Below, one piece after another: positions 1-9,053 of a stretch of 64,000 nt of DNA (within the stretch, counting starts at the first letter, position 1; each line of letters starts with the position of its first letter). A program made the position numbers and the translations under genes. Origin of the DNA: Sphingomonas beigongshangi (GTDB lineage: Bacteria; Pseudomonadota; Alphaproteobacteria; Sphingomonadales; Sphingomonadaceae). Location of the stretch: assembly GCF_016820445.1 (NCBI RefSeq), contig NZ_JADHDT010000003.1, positions 62,001-126,000 of the forward strand. Reading direction: 5' to 3'. Below the pieces are notes generated by a model that had not been told where the DNA came from, did no database searches, and saw nothing but the letters and a program-made list of their open reading frames with translations.

Positions 1-2097
1 CGCCTCGCGCTGATCGCGCGCGGTCTCCCGTTGGCGACGGAGGCGGTCAGCGAGGAGCTGAAGGGTCCGAAGATCTCCGCCCCGCCCCAGGCGCTCGACG
101 GCTTCCTGCGCAAGACCGGCCTTACCCGCGACCAGCTGACGGAGCGCGACGGCGTCTTCTACGCGGTCACCGAAAAGCCCGGCCGCGCCACCGCGGACGT
201 GCTGGCGGAGGCGATCCCGGCGATCATCCGCGCCTTTCCCTGGCCCAAGTCGATGCGCTGGGGTGCGTCGTCGCTGTCGACCGAATCGCTGCGCTGGGTC
301 CGCCCGCTGCACGGCATCGTCGCGCTGCTGGGCGAGGACGTGGTGCCGGTCGAGATCGCCGGCGTCACCAGCGGCGCCGCGACGCTCGGCCACCGCTTCC
401 ACCACAGTGGCCCGATCACGATCGGCTCCGCGGGCGACTATGCCGAGAAGCTGCGCGCCTGCCACGTCATCGTCGACCAGGACGAACGCCGCGCGATCAT
501 CCGCGACCGCGCCGCCGCGCTGGCGGCCGAGGCGGGACTCGACCTGATCGCCGACGAGGGGCTGGTCGCGGAGAATGCGGGGCTCACCGAATGGCCGGTG
601 CCCCTGCTCGGCCGCTTCGACGCCGATTTCCTCAGCGTACCGCCGGAGGTCATCCAGCTCACCGCGCGCGTAAATCAGAAATATTTCGTCTGCCGCGACG
701 CATCGGGCGCGCTCGCGAATGCCTTCGTCTGCACTGCCAATATCGAGGCGAGCGACGGCGGTGCGAAGATCGTGGAGGGCAACCGCAAGGTGCTCGCCGC
801 GCGGTTGAGCGATGCGCGCTTCTTTTACGACACCGATCTGAAGACCCCGCTCGCGGATCAGGCGACGAAGCTGTCGAACATCGTCTTCCACGAAAAGCTC
901 GGCACCGTCGCCGACAAGGTCGACCGCGTCGCCAAGCTCGCGCGCTGGCTGGTCGAGGAAGGCATCGTCCAATCTCCCTCCCCCACCGGGGGAGAGGGAC
1001 TGTCGCTTGCCGACATGGCGGAACGCGCCGCGCGGCTCGCCAAGGCGGACCTCGTCACCGGCATGGTCGGAGAATTCCCGGAGCTGCAGGGCCTGATGGG
1101 CGGCTATTACGCCGCCGCGCAGGGCGAACCCCGCGAAGTCGCCGACGCGATCCGCGACCATTACAAGCCCGTCGGCCAGGGCGACGAGGTGCCGACCGCG
1201 CCGGTGACGGTGGCGGTAAGCCTGGCGGACAAGCTGGATAGTCTCCAGCAGTTTTTTGCTATTGATGAGGTGCCTACCGGCTCTAAAGATCCGTTTGCGT
1301 TACGAAGAGCGGCAATCGCGATCATTAGGCTGATTACCACCGCCGGCCTACGTGTGCCTCTCCGCAAGATCATAGGCGTGGAGCTTCTAGCTCCAATGTT
1401 TGCGCGTGTTCGGGTTTTTGCTGAAAGCGAGCGTGGCGTCGCGTCGGCCATTCTCAGTAACCTGCGAGAATTTTTGATCAACGAGGAAGCGGCGTCTCTT
1501 AAGATACGTGATGCCGAATTTTCGGAATTAATGGAAACAGTTGTTCCGTTAGCGCGCAAGCGGATTGCTACAGTCACTCAGCTTCTCGACTTCTTCGCCG
1601 ACCGCCTCAAGGTCCAGCAGCGCGAGGCGGGCGTGCGCCACGACCTGATCGACGCGGTGTTCGCGCTGGGGGGCGAGGACGATCTCGTCCGCCTGCTCGC
1701 CCGCGTCCACGCGCTCCAGGCGTTCGTGACGACGGAGGACGGCGCGAATCTGCTCGCCGGCTACAAGCGCGCCGCGAACATCCTCAAGAAGGAGGGCTAT
1801 GCCGCGGAAACGGACGGCCCGCAGCCGCCGCTTTCCTATGCGCCGGACCAGGCGGAGGCCGCGCTGATCGCCGCGCTCGACGCGGCCGAGCCCGCCGCCG
1901 CCGCCGCGGTGGCGGACGAGGACTTCGCGCATGCGATGGCGGCACTCGCCTCGCTGCGCGCGCCGATCGACGCGTTCTTCGACACGGTCACTGTCAACGA
2001 CGCCGATCCGGCGAAGCGCGCCGCGCGCCTTGCGCTGCTCGCCCGGGTCCGCGCCGCGGTCCATAATGTCGCCGATTTCTCCCGGATCGAAGGTTGA
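1..2097 (+). CDS. glyS: Glycyl-tRNA synthetase beta subunit (5' end outside window)
   Basis: Beta chain of the two-subunit glycyl-tRNA synthetase, which charges tRNA-Gly in the cytoplasm with GlyQ. The frame is open from base 1 and the first residues (RLALIARGLP) match the interior of GlyS, so about 50 N-terminal codons lie outside the window. The family motif GSKDPFALRRAA (about base 1280) and the C-terminal stretch VQQREAGVRHDLIDAV are present. Two oddities sit inside: a palindrome-coded insert QSPSPTGGEGL at about 970-1002, and a stretch of about 360 bases (about 1231-1590) with visibly lower GC and different codon use, longer than this inter-motif segment in E. coli GlyS. The frame stays open throughout, so the protein is probably functional. 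Confidence 0.95.
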   Translation, partial: RLALIARGLPLATEAVSEELKGPKISAPPQALDGFLRKTGLTRDQLTERDGVFYAVTEKPGRATADVLAEAIPAIIRAFPWPKSMRWGASSLSTESLRWVRPLHGIVALLGEDVVPVEIAGVTSGAATLGHRFHHSGPITIGSAGDYAEKLRACHVIVDQDERRAIIRDRAAALAAEAGLDLIADEGLVAENAGLTEWPVPLLGRFDADFLSVPPEVIQLTARVNQKYFVCRDASGALANAFVCTANIEASDGGAKIVEGNRKVLAARLSDARFFYDTDLKTPLADQATKLSNIVFHEKLGTVADKVDRVAKLARWLVEEGIVQSPSPTGGEGLSLADMAERAARLAKADLVTGMVGEFPELQGLMGGYYAAAQGEPREVADAIRDHYKPVGQGDEVPTAPVTVAVSLADKLDSLQQFFAIDEVPTGSKDPFALRRAAIAIIRLITTAGLRVPLRKIIGVELLAPMFARVRVFAESERGVASAILSNLREFLINEEAASLKIRDAEFSELMETVVPLARKRIATVTQLLDFFADRLKVQQREAGVRHDLIDAVFALGGEDDLVRLLARVHALQAFVTTEDGANLLAGYKRAANILKKEGYAAETDGPQPPLSYAPDQAEAALIAALDAAEPAAAAAVADEDFAHAMAALASLRAPIDAFFDTVTVNDADPAKRAARLALLARVRAAVHNVADFSRIEG
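974..999. repeat. REP-like palindrome in frame inside glyS
   Basis: An imperfect palindrome, TCCCTCCCCC then ACC then GGGGGAGAGGGA, of the type common between sphingomonad genes. Here it is read in frame as SPSPTGGEG between two conserved GlyS blocks. It adds about a dozen residues and does not break the frame. That it arrived as a mobile repeat is inference. Confidence 0.6.
1231..1590 (+). other. Lower-GC patch inside glyS
   Basis: By hand count, 60-base lines here run about 43-57% GC, against much higher values on both sides, and codons such as ttt, tta, att and cga appear that are rare elsewhere in the gene. The patch spans the GSKDPFALRRAA motif and the following helices, then ends sharply where high-GC coding resumes at LLDFFADRL. 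Recombination with a lower-GC homologue is the simplest reading. Confidence 0.6.
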
Positions 2098-2183
2098 TGC
2101 CCGCCGCGACACCGTGACCTTTGTGACCTTCCGACGAAGCCTTCCCTCCCCGGGGCCACGTTCACCGAAGTGAAGGACCAGCG

Positions 2184-4841
2184 ATGACCCAGTACGTGTT
2201 CCGTTTCGGCGGCGGCGTCTCCGACGGCGGCAAGGGCGACAAGAACCTGTTGGGCGGCAAGGGCGCGAACCTCGCCGAAATGGCGTCGATCGGCCTCCCC
2301 GTCCCGCCGGGCTTCACCATCTCGACCGCGATGTGCACGCGTTACTACGAGGAGGGCGAGCGCTTCCCGGATTCGCTGCGTGACGAGGTGGCGAACGGCA
2401 TCGCGCATATCGAGGGGATCACCGGCAAACGCTTCGGCGATCCGGCCAACCCCCTGCTCGTCTCCGTCCGCTCCGGCGCACGCGTGTCGATGCCCGGCAT
2501 GATGGACACCGTCCTCAACCTGGGGCTCAACGACGCGACGGTCGAGGGCCTGGCGCGGGCCGCCAACGACGAACGCTTCGCTTGGGACAGCTATCGCCGC
2601 TTCATTCAGATGTACGCCGATGTCGTGCTGGAGCTGGATCATGGCGCGTTCGAGGAGGCGCTGGAGATCGCCAAGGAGGACAATGGCTATACGCTCGACA
2701 CCGAGCTGACCGCCGCCGACCTGCGCGCCCTCGTCGCCGAGTATAAGGGCCTGGTCGAAAAGGAATGGGGCAAGCCCTTCCCGCAGGACGTGCACGACCA
2801 GCTATGGGGCGCGGTCGGCGCGGTGTTCGGCTCGTGGCAGTCGGAGCGGGCGAAGGTCTATCGCCGGCTCAACGACATCCCCGGCGACTGGGGCACCGCG
2901 GTCAACGTCCAGGCGATGGTGTTCGGCAACTTGGGCGATACGTCGGCGACCGGCGTCGCCTTCACCCGCGATCCCGCCAAGGGCGATCGCGCCTATTATG
3001 GCGAATTCCTGATCAACGCGCAGGGCGAGGACGTCGTCGCCGGCATCCGTACGCCGCAATATCTGACGCGCGCCGCCCGCGAGGAGGCGGGCGCCAAGCC
3101 GGCCTCGATGGAAGAGGCGATGCCGGAGGTCTATGCGGAACTCGCCGCCGTCTTCGACCGGCTGGAGACGCATTATCGCGACATGCAGGACATCGAGTTC
3201 ACGGTCGAAAAGGCCAAGCTCTGGATGCTGCAGACCCGTTCCGGCAAGCGCACCGCCAAGGCGGCGCTGAAGATCGCGGTCGACATGGCCAATGAAGGCC
3301 TGATCACCCGCGAGGAGGCGGTGGCACGCGTCGACCCGATGGCGCTCGACCAGCTGCTCCACCCGACGCTCGATCCCAAGGCGCCGCGCGACGTCATCGC
3401 CAAGGGCCTGCCCGCCTCCCCCGGCGCCGCCTCTGGCCGCATCGTCTTCGATGCCGACACCGCGGAGAAGCGCGCCGCGGCGGGAGAGGCGGTCATCCTC
3501 GTCCGCGTCGAGACGAGCCCGGAGGACATTCACGGCATGCACGCGGCCAAGGGCATCCTGACCGCACGCGGCGGCATGACCAGCCACGCCGCGGTCGTCG
3601 CGCGCGGTATGGGGCGTCCGTGCGTTTCCGGCGCCGGCGGCCTGTCGATTTCGGCGAAGGACAAGGTGCTGCGCGTGGGTAGCCGCTCGCTCGGCGAAGG
3701 CGACACGATCACCATCGACGGCGCCAGCGGCGAGGTGATGGCCGGCGAGGTCGCGACCGTCCAGCCGGAACTCGCCGGCGATTTCGGCACGCTGATGGCA
3801 TGGGCCGATGGGTCACGCCGGCTCAAGGTGCGCGCCAATGCGGAAACGCCCGCCGACTGCCGCACGGCGCGCGATTTCGGCGCGGAGGGCGTCGGTCTCT
3901 GCCGCACCGAGCACATGTTCTTCGACGCCGACCGCATCACCGCGGTGCGCCAGATGATCCTCGCCGACAGCGAGCAGGGCCGCCGCGCCGCGCTCGACCG
4001 GCTGCTGCCGGCGCAGCGCAGCGACTTTACCGAGATCTTCGAGGTGATGGCCGGACTGCCGGTGACGGTGCGTCTGCTCGACCCGCCGCTGCACGAATTC
4101 CTGCCGCACGAGGAGGCCGAGTTCGCCGAGGTGGCGGCCGCCGCGAACGTCGACGTCGAGACGCTGAAGCGCCGCGCCAACGAGCTGCACGAATTCAACC
4201 CGATGCTCGGCCACCGTGGCTGCCGCCTGGGCGTCACCTATCCCGAAATCTACGAGATGCAGGCCCGTGCGATCTTCGAGGCGGCGCTGGACGTCGCGGC
4301 CAAGGGCGACGCGCCGGTGCCCGAGATCATGATCCCGCTGGTCGCCACCAAGCGCGAGCTCGACCTGATGAAGGCGGTCGTCGACAAGGCGGCCGAAACC
4401 GTCTTCGCCGAGCGCGGGGCCAAGGTCGATTATCTGGTCGGCACGATGATCGAGCTGCCCCGCGCAGCGCTGAAGGCGGGTGAGATCGCGGAGACGGGCG
4501 AGTTCTTCTCCTTCGGCACCAACGACCTGACGCAGACGACTTTGGGCGTCAGCCGCGACGATGCCGCGCGGTTCCTGGGCGCCTATGTCGAAAAGGGCAT
4601 CTACGCCAAGGACCCGTTCGTCAGCCTGGACGTCGAGGGTGTCGGCGAACTGGTGAAGCTGGCGGCGGAGCGCGGTCGCGCCACGCGGCCAGACATCAAG
4701 CTCGGCATCTGCGGCGAGCATGGCGGCGACCCGGCGAGCATCGCCTTCTGCGAAAGCGTCGGGCTCGATTACGTGTCGGCCAGCCCCTATCGCGTGCCGA
4801 TCGCCCGGCTCGCGGCAGCGCAGGCGGCATTGCGGCGGTAA
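2184..4841 (+). CDS. ppdK: Pyruvate, phosphate dikinase
   Basis: Cytoplasmic enzyme that interconverts pyruvate, ATP and phosphate with phosphoenolpyruvate, AMP and pyrophosphate. At 885 residues it is full length for the family. The N-terminal nucleotide-binding domain opens with the LLGGKGANLAEM block. The phospho-histidine lies in GGMTSHAAVVARGMG at about residue 468. The C-terminal PEP-binding barrel ends with the catalytic cysteine in GICGEHGGDP at about residue 843. An AAGGA box lies just before the ATG. It starts 86 bases after glyS on the same strand and is followed by a terminator hairpin, so it ends its transcript. Confidence 0.97.
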   Translation: MTQYVFRFGGGVSDGGKGDKNLLGGKGANLAEMASIGLPVPPGFTISTAMCTRYYEEGERFPDSLRDEVANGIAHIEGITGKRFGDPANPLLVSVRSGARVSMPGMMDTVLNLGLNDATVEGLARAANDERFAWDSYRRFIQMYADVVLELDHGAFEEALEIAKEDNGYTLDTELTAADLRALVAEYKGLVEKEWGKPFPQDVHDQLWGAVGAVFGSWQSERAKVYRRLNDIPGDWGTAVNVQAMVFGNLGDTSATGVAFTRDPAKGDRAYYGEFLINAQGEDVVAGIRTPQYLTRAAREEAGAKPASMEEAMPEVYAELAAVFDRLETHYRDMQDIEFTVEKAKLWMLQTRSGKRTAKAALKIAVDMANEGLITREEAVARVDPMALDQLLHPTLDPKAPRDVIAKGLPASPGAASGRIVFDADTAEKRAAAGEAVILVRVETSPEDIHGMHAAKGILTARGGMTSHAAVVARGMGRPCVSGAGGLSISAKDKVLRVGSRSLGEGDTITIDGASGEVMAGEVATVQPELAGDFGTLMAWADGSRRLKVRANAETPADCRTARDFGAEGVGLCRTEHMFFDADRITAVRQMILADSEQGRRAALDRLLPAQRSDFTEIFEVMAGLPVTVRLLDPPLHEFLPHEEAEFAEVAAAANVDVETLKRRANELHEFNPMLGHRGCRLGVTYPEIYEMQARAIFEAALDVAAKGDAPVPEIMIPLVATKRELDLMKAVVDKAAETVFAERGAKVDYLVGTMIELPRAALKAGEIAETGEFFSFGTNDLTQTTLGVSRDDAARFLGAYVEKGIYAKDPFVSLDVEGVGELVKLAAERGRATRPDIKLGICGEHGGDPASIAFCESVGLDYVSASPYRVPIARLAAAQAALRR

Positions 4842-4893
4842 GGCAACGCTTGCGCCGTCCCGGCATCCGATCCGGGGCGGCGCTTGCCTTTTT
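4842..4893 (+). terminator. Rho-independent terminator after ppdK
   Basis: A GC-rich imperfect hairpin begins right after the ppdK stop (GGCAA...GCGCCG.CCCGG pairing with CCGGGGCGGCGC.TTGCC) and runs directly into TTTTT. Confidence 0.75.
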
Positions 4894-4956
4894 GCTCTCG
4901 CTGCATCGAAACTCCCGCCACTTCGTTTGATCGGCCAAGCGGAAGGGTCACGGCAC

Positions 4957-7248
4957 ATGCGCAAGACGACGGACGATATCGACACCAGCCCCTATACGGG
5001 ACCGGCGGGTGGCTGGGGATCGATGAAGTCGCTGGCCGAGATCACGCTGCGCGAGAAGAGCCGGCCGGAAATTGCACGCGAACTGACGCGTCAGAACAAG
5101 CCCGGTGGGTTCATGTGCGTGTCCTGCGCGTGGGGAAAGCCGGCGCATCCGCACATCGCCGAATTCTGCGAGAACGGGGCGAAGGCCACCGCCTGGGAAC
5201 TGACCGGGTATCGCGTCACGCCGGAATTTTTCGCGCAGCATACGCTGACCGAATTGCGCGGCTGGAAAGACTTCGACCTAGAACAGGCCGGCCGCCTGAC
5301 GCATCCGATGAAATATGATGCGCCGACCGACAAATATGTGGCGGTCAGCTGGGCCGAGGCCTTCGCCGACATCGGTGCGCAACTGAAAGGGTTCGATCCC
5401 ACTAAGGTTGTCTTCTACGCGTCCGGGCGCGCCAGCCTGGAAACGTCGTACATGTGGTCGCTGATGGCGCGCATGTATGGCAGCCAGAACCTGCCGGACA
5501 GCTCGAACATGTGCCACGAGACGACCTCGGTCGGACTCAAGCAGGCGATCGGATCGCCCGTCGGCACGATCCACCTGTCGGACTACGACACGTGCGACGC
5601 GATCTTCTATTTCGGACAGAATCCGGGCGTGAACAGCCCGCGCTTCCTCCATCCCCTGCGCGCCTGCGCCAAGCGCGGCGTGCAGATCGTGGTGTTCAAC
5701 CCGCTCAAGGAACGCGGGCTCGAGCGCTTTACCGATCCTCAGAACCCGATCGAGATGGCGACCGGCAAATCGACGCCGATCGCCAGCCAATATCACCAGG
5801 TGAAGGCAGGCGGCGACATCGCCGCGCTGATGGGCCTGTGCAAATATGTCATCGCAGCCGACGATGCCGCCCGCGCGGCGGGTCAGCCCGCGATCATCGA
5901 CCACGACTTCATCGCAACGCACACCGTGCGGTTCGACGATTTCGCGGCCAAGGCGCGTGCCACCGGCTGGGAAGAGATCGAACGCGAAAGCGGTCTCAGC
6001 CGGGCGGAGATCGAGGAATCGGCGCGCATCTACATCAAGGCGGAACGGGTCATCTGCGTCTATGGCATGGGGCTGACCCAGCATGTCCACGGCATCGACA
6101 ACCTGCACATGCTGGTCAATTTCATGCTGCTGCGTGGCAACGTCGGCAAGCCCGGCGCCGGCTTCGGGCCGGTGCGCGGGCATTCCAACGTCCAGGGCCA
6201 GCGCACGGTGGGCATCACCGAGAAGCCCGAACTCGCCCCGCTCGACCGGCTCAAGGAACTCTACGATTTCGAGCCGCCGCGCGAGAAGGGTTGGGACACG
6301 GTCGATGCCTGCGAGCACATCATTGACGGATCGGCGCAGGCCTTCTTGGGCCTCGGCGGCAATCTGGCCCGCGCCGTGCCGGACACGGCAAGGATCGAGC
6401 CGGCGTGGCAGCGCCTGCCGCTGACCGTCAGCATCGCGACCAAGCTCAACCGCACGCATCTGCTCCCCGGAAAGACCTGCTACCTCCTCCCCTGCCTCGG
6501 ACGGATCGAGACGGACGAACAGGCCACCGGTCCGCAGGCCGTCACGATGGAAGACTCGTTCAGCCGCATCTACGGCTCGCGCGGGCGCGCGACGCCCGCG
6601 GCGGCGACGCTGCTGTCCGAACCGGCGATCGTCGCCGGCATCGCGAAGGCGACGCTCGCCCCCAATCCGAAGGTGGATTGGGACGCCTGGGTCGGCGATT
6701 ACGGCCTCGTGCGGGACGCGATCGAGGCGACCTATCCCGACAAGTTCGCGCGCTTCAACGATCGGATGTGGATTCCCGGCGGCTTCTGGAAGGGCGTCCC
6801 CGCCGCGCATCGTGAATGGCAGACCGAAAGTGGCCGTGCCGAATTCAACGTGCCGACCGCGATGAGCGCCACAGGCTTCGAGGATGCGGACGGACGTTTC
6901 CGCCTGATGACGCTGCGCTCGAACGATCAGTTCAACACGACGGTCTACGGCTATCACGACCGGTTCCGCGGCATCAAAGGCACGCGCGACGTCGTGCTGA
7001 TGAACCGTGCCGACATGGCACGTCTGGGGGTCGCGGAGCACGACAAGGTGGATCTGGTCGGCGACGCCGGTGATAACGGCGACACGCGCGTCGGTGGATT
7101 GCTCGTCGTGCCCTATGACATTCCCGAAGGATGCCTCGGCGCCTATTATCCCGAGTGCAACGTCCTGATGCCGGTGTCGCATCATGCCGAACAGAGCCGG
7201 GTGCCAGCCGCGAAATCGGTGCCGGTCCGGGTGGAGCGCGCCGCCTGA
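4957..7248 (+). CDS. FdhF/YdeP-family molybdopterin oxidoreductase
   Basis: A 763-residue member of the FdhF/YdeP family of molybdopterin-guanine-dinucleotide oxidoreductases. The ATG at 4957 is preceded by GGAAGG; an in-frame upstream start would lie inside ppdK. The N-terminus has only a short CVSCAWG cysteine pair, not the four-cysteine iron-sulfur motif of true formate dehydrogenases, as is usual in YdeP-type proteins. Cofactor-binding stretches such as YGMGLTQHVHG (about residue 370) and the C-terminal molybdopterin-dinucleotide domain are present. No signal peptide, gamma or iron-sulfur subunit is encoded nearby. The overlap with mobA and then fdhD ties it to cofactor guanylylation and sulfuration. 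Its substrate is unknown; formate is only one possibility. Confidence 0.9.
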   Translation: MRKTTDDIDTSPYTGPAGGWGSMKSLAEITLREKSRPEIARELTRQNKPGGFMCVSCAWGKPAHPHIAEFCENGAKATAWELTGYRVTPEFFAQHTLTELRGWKDFDLEQAGRLTHPMKYDAPTDKYVAVSWAEAFADIGAQLKGFDPTKVVFYASGRASLETSYMWSLMARMYGSQNLPDSSNMCHETTSVGLKQAIGSPVGTIHLSDYDTCDAIFYFGQNPGVNSPRFLHPLRACAKRGVQIVVFNPLKERGLERFTDPQNPIEMATGKSTPIASQYHQVKAGGDIAALMGLCKYVIAADDAARAAGQPAIIDHDFIATHTVRFDDFAAKARATGWEEIERESGLSRAEIEESARIYIKAERVICVYGMGLTQHVHGIDNLHMLVNFMLLRGNVGKPGAGFGPVRGHSNVQGQRTVGITEKPELAPLDRLKELYDFEPPREKGWDTVDACEHIIDGSAQAFLGLGGNLARAVPDTARIEPAWQRLPLTVSIATKLNRTHLLPGKTCYLLPCLGRIETDEQATGPQAVTMEDSFSRIYGSRGRATPAAATLLSEPAIVAGIAKATLAPNPKVDWDAWVGDYGLVRDAIEATYPDKFARFNDRMWIPGGFWKGVPAAHREWQTESGRAEFNVPTAMSATGFEDADGRFRLMTLRSNDQFNTTVYGYHDRFRGIKGTRDVVLMNRADMARLGVAEHDKVDLVGDAGDNGDTRVGGLLVVPYDIPEGCLGAYYPECNVLMPVSHHAEQSRVPAAKSVPVRVERAA

Positions 7249-7751
7249 TCCTGGGTGCGATCCTGGCGGGCGGGCAGGCGAGCCGTTTCGGCAGCGACAA
7301 GGCTGCGGCCCTGTTCGCGGGGCGGAGCCTGATCGACCATGTCCGCACCGCGCTGGTCGCGCACGTCTCAACCATCGTCGTCGTGGGGCGCGCCGAGGGG
7401 ATCGCCGACTGTCCGCGGCCCGGCCTGGGGCCGCTGGGCGGCATCGCCGGTGCCATGCGCCACGCGTCGCGCCATGGCTTCACCGACGTGCTCACGCTGC
7501 CGTGCGACACGCCGTTTCCACCGCCATCGCTGCTCGAGGCGCTGTTGCGGCGATCGCCCTCCTATTGCGTCGACGTACCCGTCATCGGCCTGTGGCCGGC
7601 CGCGCTAGCGGACGATCTGTGCGAACGGTTGACGCGAGGCGACGGGGACCGGTCGGTACGGCGATGGGCTCGGGACATCGGTGCGCTGCCGATCGCCGCG
7701 CCGGCGCCGATCGCCAACATCAACGCTCCGGAGGACCTGCTCGCTTTATGA
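7245..7751 (+). CDS. mobA: Molybdenum cofactor guanylyltransferase
   Basis: Adds GMP to molybdopterin to make the dinucleotide cofactor for DMSO-reductase-family enzymes. The nucleotidyltransferase signature LAGGQASRFGSDKA sits at the N-terminus, followed by GPLGG and LPCDTPF. No ATG or GTG fits the normal N-terminus. The best start is CTG at 7245, with GGAG at 7232-7235 and a four-base overlap with the upstream stop, giving 168 residues starting [M]ILGAILAGG. An ATG at 7131 or GTG at 7155 would add an unlikely leader. The gene overlaps fdhD by ATGA, so the three genes are translationally coupled. Confidence 0.88.
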   Translation: MILGAILAGGQASRFGSDKAAALFAGRSLIDHVRTALVAHVSTIVVVGRAEGIADCPRPGLGPLGGIAGAMRHASRHGFTDVLTLPCDTPFPPPSLLEALLRRSPSYCVDVPVIGLWPAALADDLCERLTRGDGDRSVRRWARDIGALPIAAPAPIANINAPEDLLAL

Positions 7752-8539
7752 GCGGCGAGCGGCTCGAGGTGGTCCGCGTCCTCCATGCGGACGGCGCCAG
7801 GAGCACGGCGGAGCGCGCGGTCGCGTGCGAGACCCCCGTCGCCATCGAGGTCGACGGGCTCGGCTATGCGGTAATGATGATGACGCCGCATGATCTCGAA
7901 GCGTTCGCCACCGGCTTCATGCTGACCGAACGGCTGGCGGACGGTGTTGCCGACATCCTCGCTATCGAGCCGTTCGAAACGCCCGCGGGCTGGATCGTGC
8001 GCGTCTTCCTGGCGCCGTCATGCGCCGGTCGCATCCGGGATCGGGTACGGCATCGCACGAGCGACACGTCCTGCGGCCTGTGCGGCATCGCGAGCCTCGA
8101 GCAGGTGCAACGTCCGGTGCGGCAGCCCCCTCCCCGCCCTTCCGTCGCCGCCGCCGCCTTGTTTGCGGCGCGGGCCGCGCTTCGCTCGCATCAACTGCTG
8201 AACGCCCGCACCGGTGCGGTCCATGCGGCGGCCGCATGCGACCGCGCGGGCACCATCGTCGCCGCCTATGAGGATGTCGGCCGGCACAACGCGCTGGACA
8301 AGCTGATCGGTGCGCGGGCGATCGCCGGCGCCGCCGACGCCTTCATGCTCGTCACGTCGCGGATCAGCTTCGAGATGGTGGACAAGGCGCTGGTCGCGCG
8401 CGCGCCGCTGCTGTGCGGCATCTCCGCGCCGACCACGCTCGCGATCGATCATGCCCGGGCTCACGGCCTGACGCTCGTCGCCCTCGCGCGGGCGGATACG
8501 ATGCTCGTCGCCAGCGACCCGCACGACGCGTTTGGCTGA
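7748..8539 (+). CDS. fdhD: FdhD sulfurtransferase for formate dehydrogenase-type enzymes
   Basis: FdhD passes sulfur from a cysteine desulfurase to the molybdenum cofactor before its insertion into formate dehydrogenase-type enzymes. The 263-residue product has the CGLCG loop with cysteines at about residues 109 and 112, the DVGRHNALDK block and the C-terminal VTSRISFEMV block. The ATG at 7748 overlaps the mobA stop (ATGA). Its place as third gene supports the view that the operon builds and activates one molybdoenzyme. Confidence 0.95.
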   Translation: MSGERLEVVRVLHADGARSTAERAVACETPVAIEVDGLGYAVMMMTPHDLEAFATGFMLTERLADGVADILAIEPFETPAGWIVRVFLAPSCAGRIRDRVRHRTSDTSCGLCGIASLEQVQRPVRQPPPRPSVAAAALFAARAALRSHQLLNARTGAVHAAAACDRAGTIVAAYEDVGRHNALDKLIGARAIAGAADAFMLVTSRISFEMVDKALVARAPLLCGISAPTTLAIDHARAHGLTLVALARADTMLVASDPHDAFG

Positions 8540-8586
8540 GACGCGGGACAGCGATCCGCTCGACGATGGGTGGGCGCCCGCCGCGC

Positions 8587-8898
8587 TTAGTGTCCCGAGT
8601 CCCAGAAATGATCGACCGTCGATCGCACCGTGGTCGCACGCTCCGCCGTCCATTGCGTGACGACATGCCGGTAGGCGCCGTCGAGGCAAACCGAGTCGAC
8701 CACGACCAGCACCGTGAGGGCCGCGGCCCAGAGCAGCCCGCGGTTGATCGGCTGCGGCTTGACGCGGCGCAGCTTGACCTCGCCGGACCGCCGGTCGGCG
8801 ACGCGGCGCTCCTCCTGGGGGGGCACGGCGCTGGGCGCGCGACGTCGTTCCTCTCGGCGACGGTCATGGGGGAAATGATAGGGCTGCTGCATCGACAT
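8587..8898 (-). CDS. Small single-pass membrane protein, unknown
   Basis: Predicted 103-residue protein. A basic, Arg/Glu-rich N-terminus (about 55 residues, DRRREERRR, then RRVADRRSGEVKLRR) precedes one hydrophobic segment (about 57-72) and a short C-terminal tail. GGAG lies six bases before the ATG at 8898. It lies between two plus-strand operons and points the other way, so it is a single-gene unit. I do not recognise a function; a cytoplasmic basic tail on one membrane helix fits a small inner-membrane protein. Confidence 0.6.
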   Translation of the reverse strand: MSMQQPYHFPHDRRREERRRAPSAVPPQEERRVADRRSGEVKLRRVKPQPINRGLLWAAALTVLVVVDSVCLDGAYRHVVTQWTAERATTVRSTVDHFWDSGH

Positions 8899-9053
8899 GC
8901 TCCGTCATCACCTTAGCCGGCACGTGGTTTCCAAATCGTTCCGATCCTGACAGATGACCTTTTTTTTAAATTCCATTTACTTGGTCGCAACCACATCACC
9001 CTACACGCCGGCGGTGGGGCGCTTGCCCGCACAGAGGCTCGCACGCATTCACC

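Noticed and set aside
5278..7371. 697-codon minus-strand frame under the molybdoenzyme
   Set aside because: Shadow of the well-supported FdhF-type gene on the plus strand.
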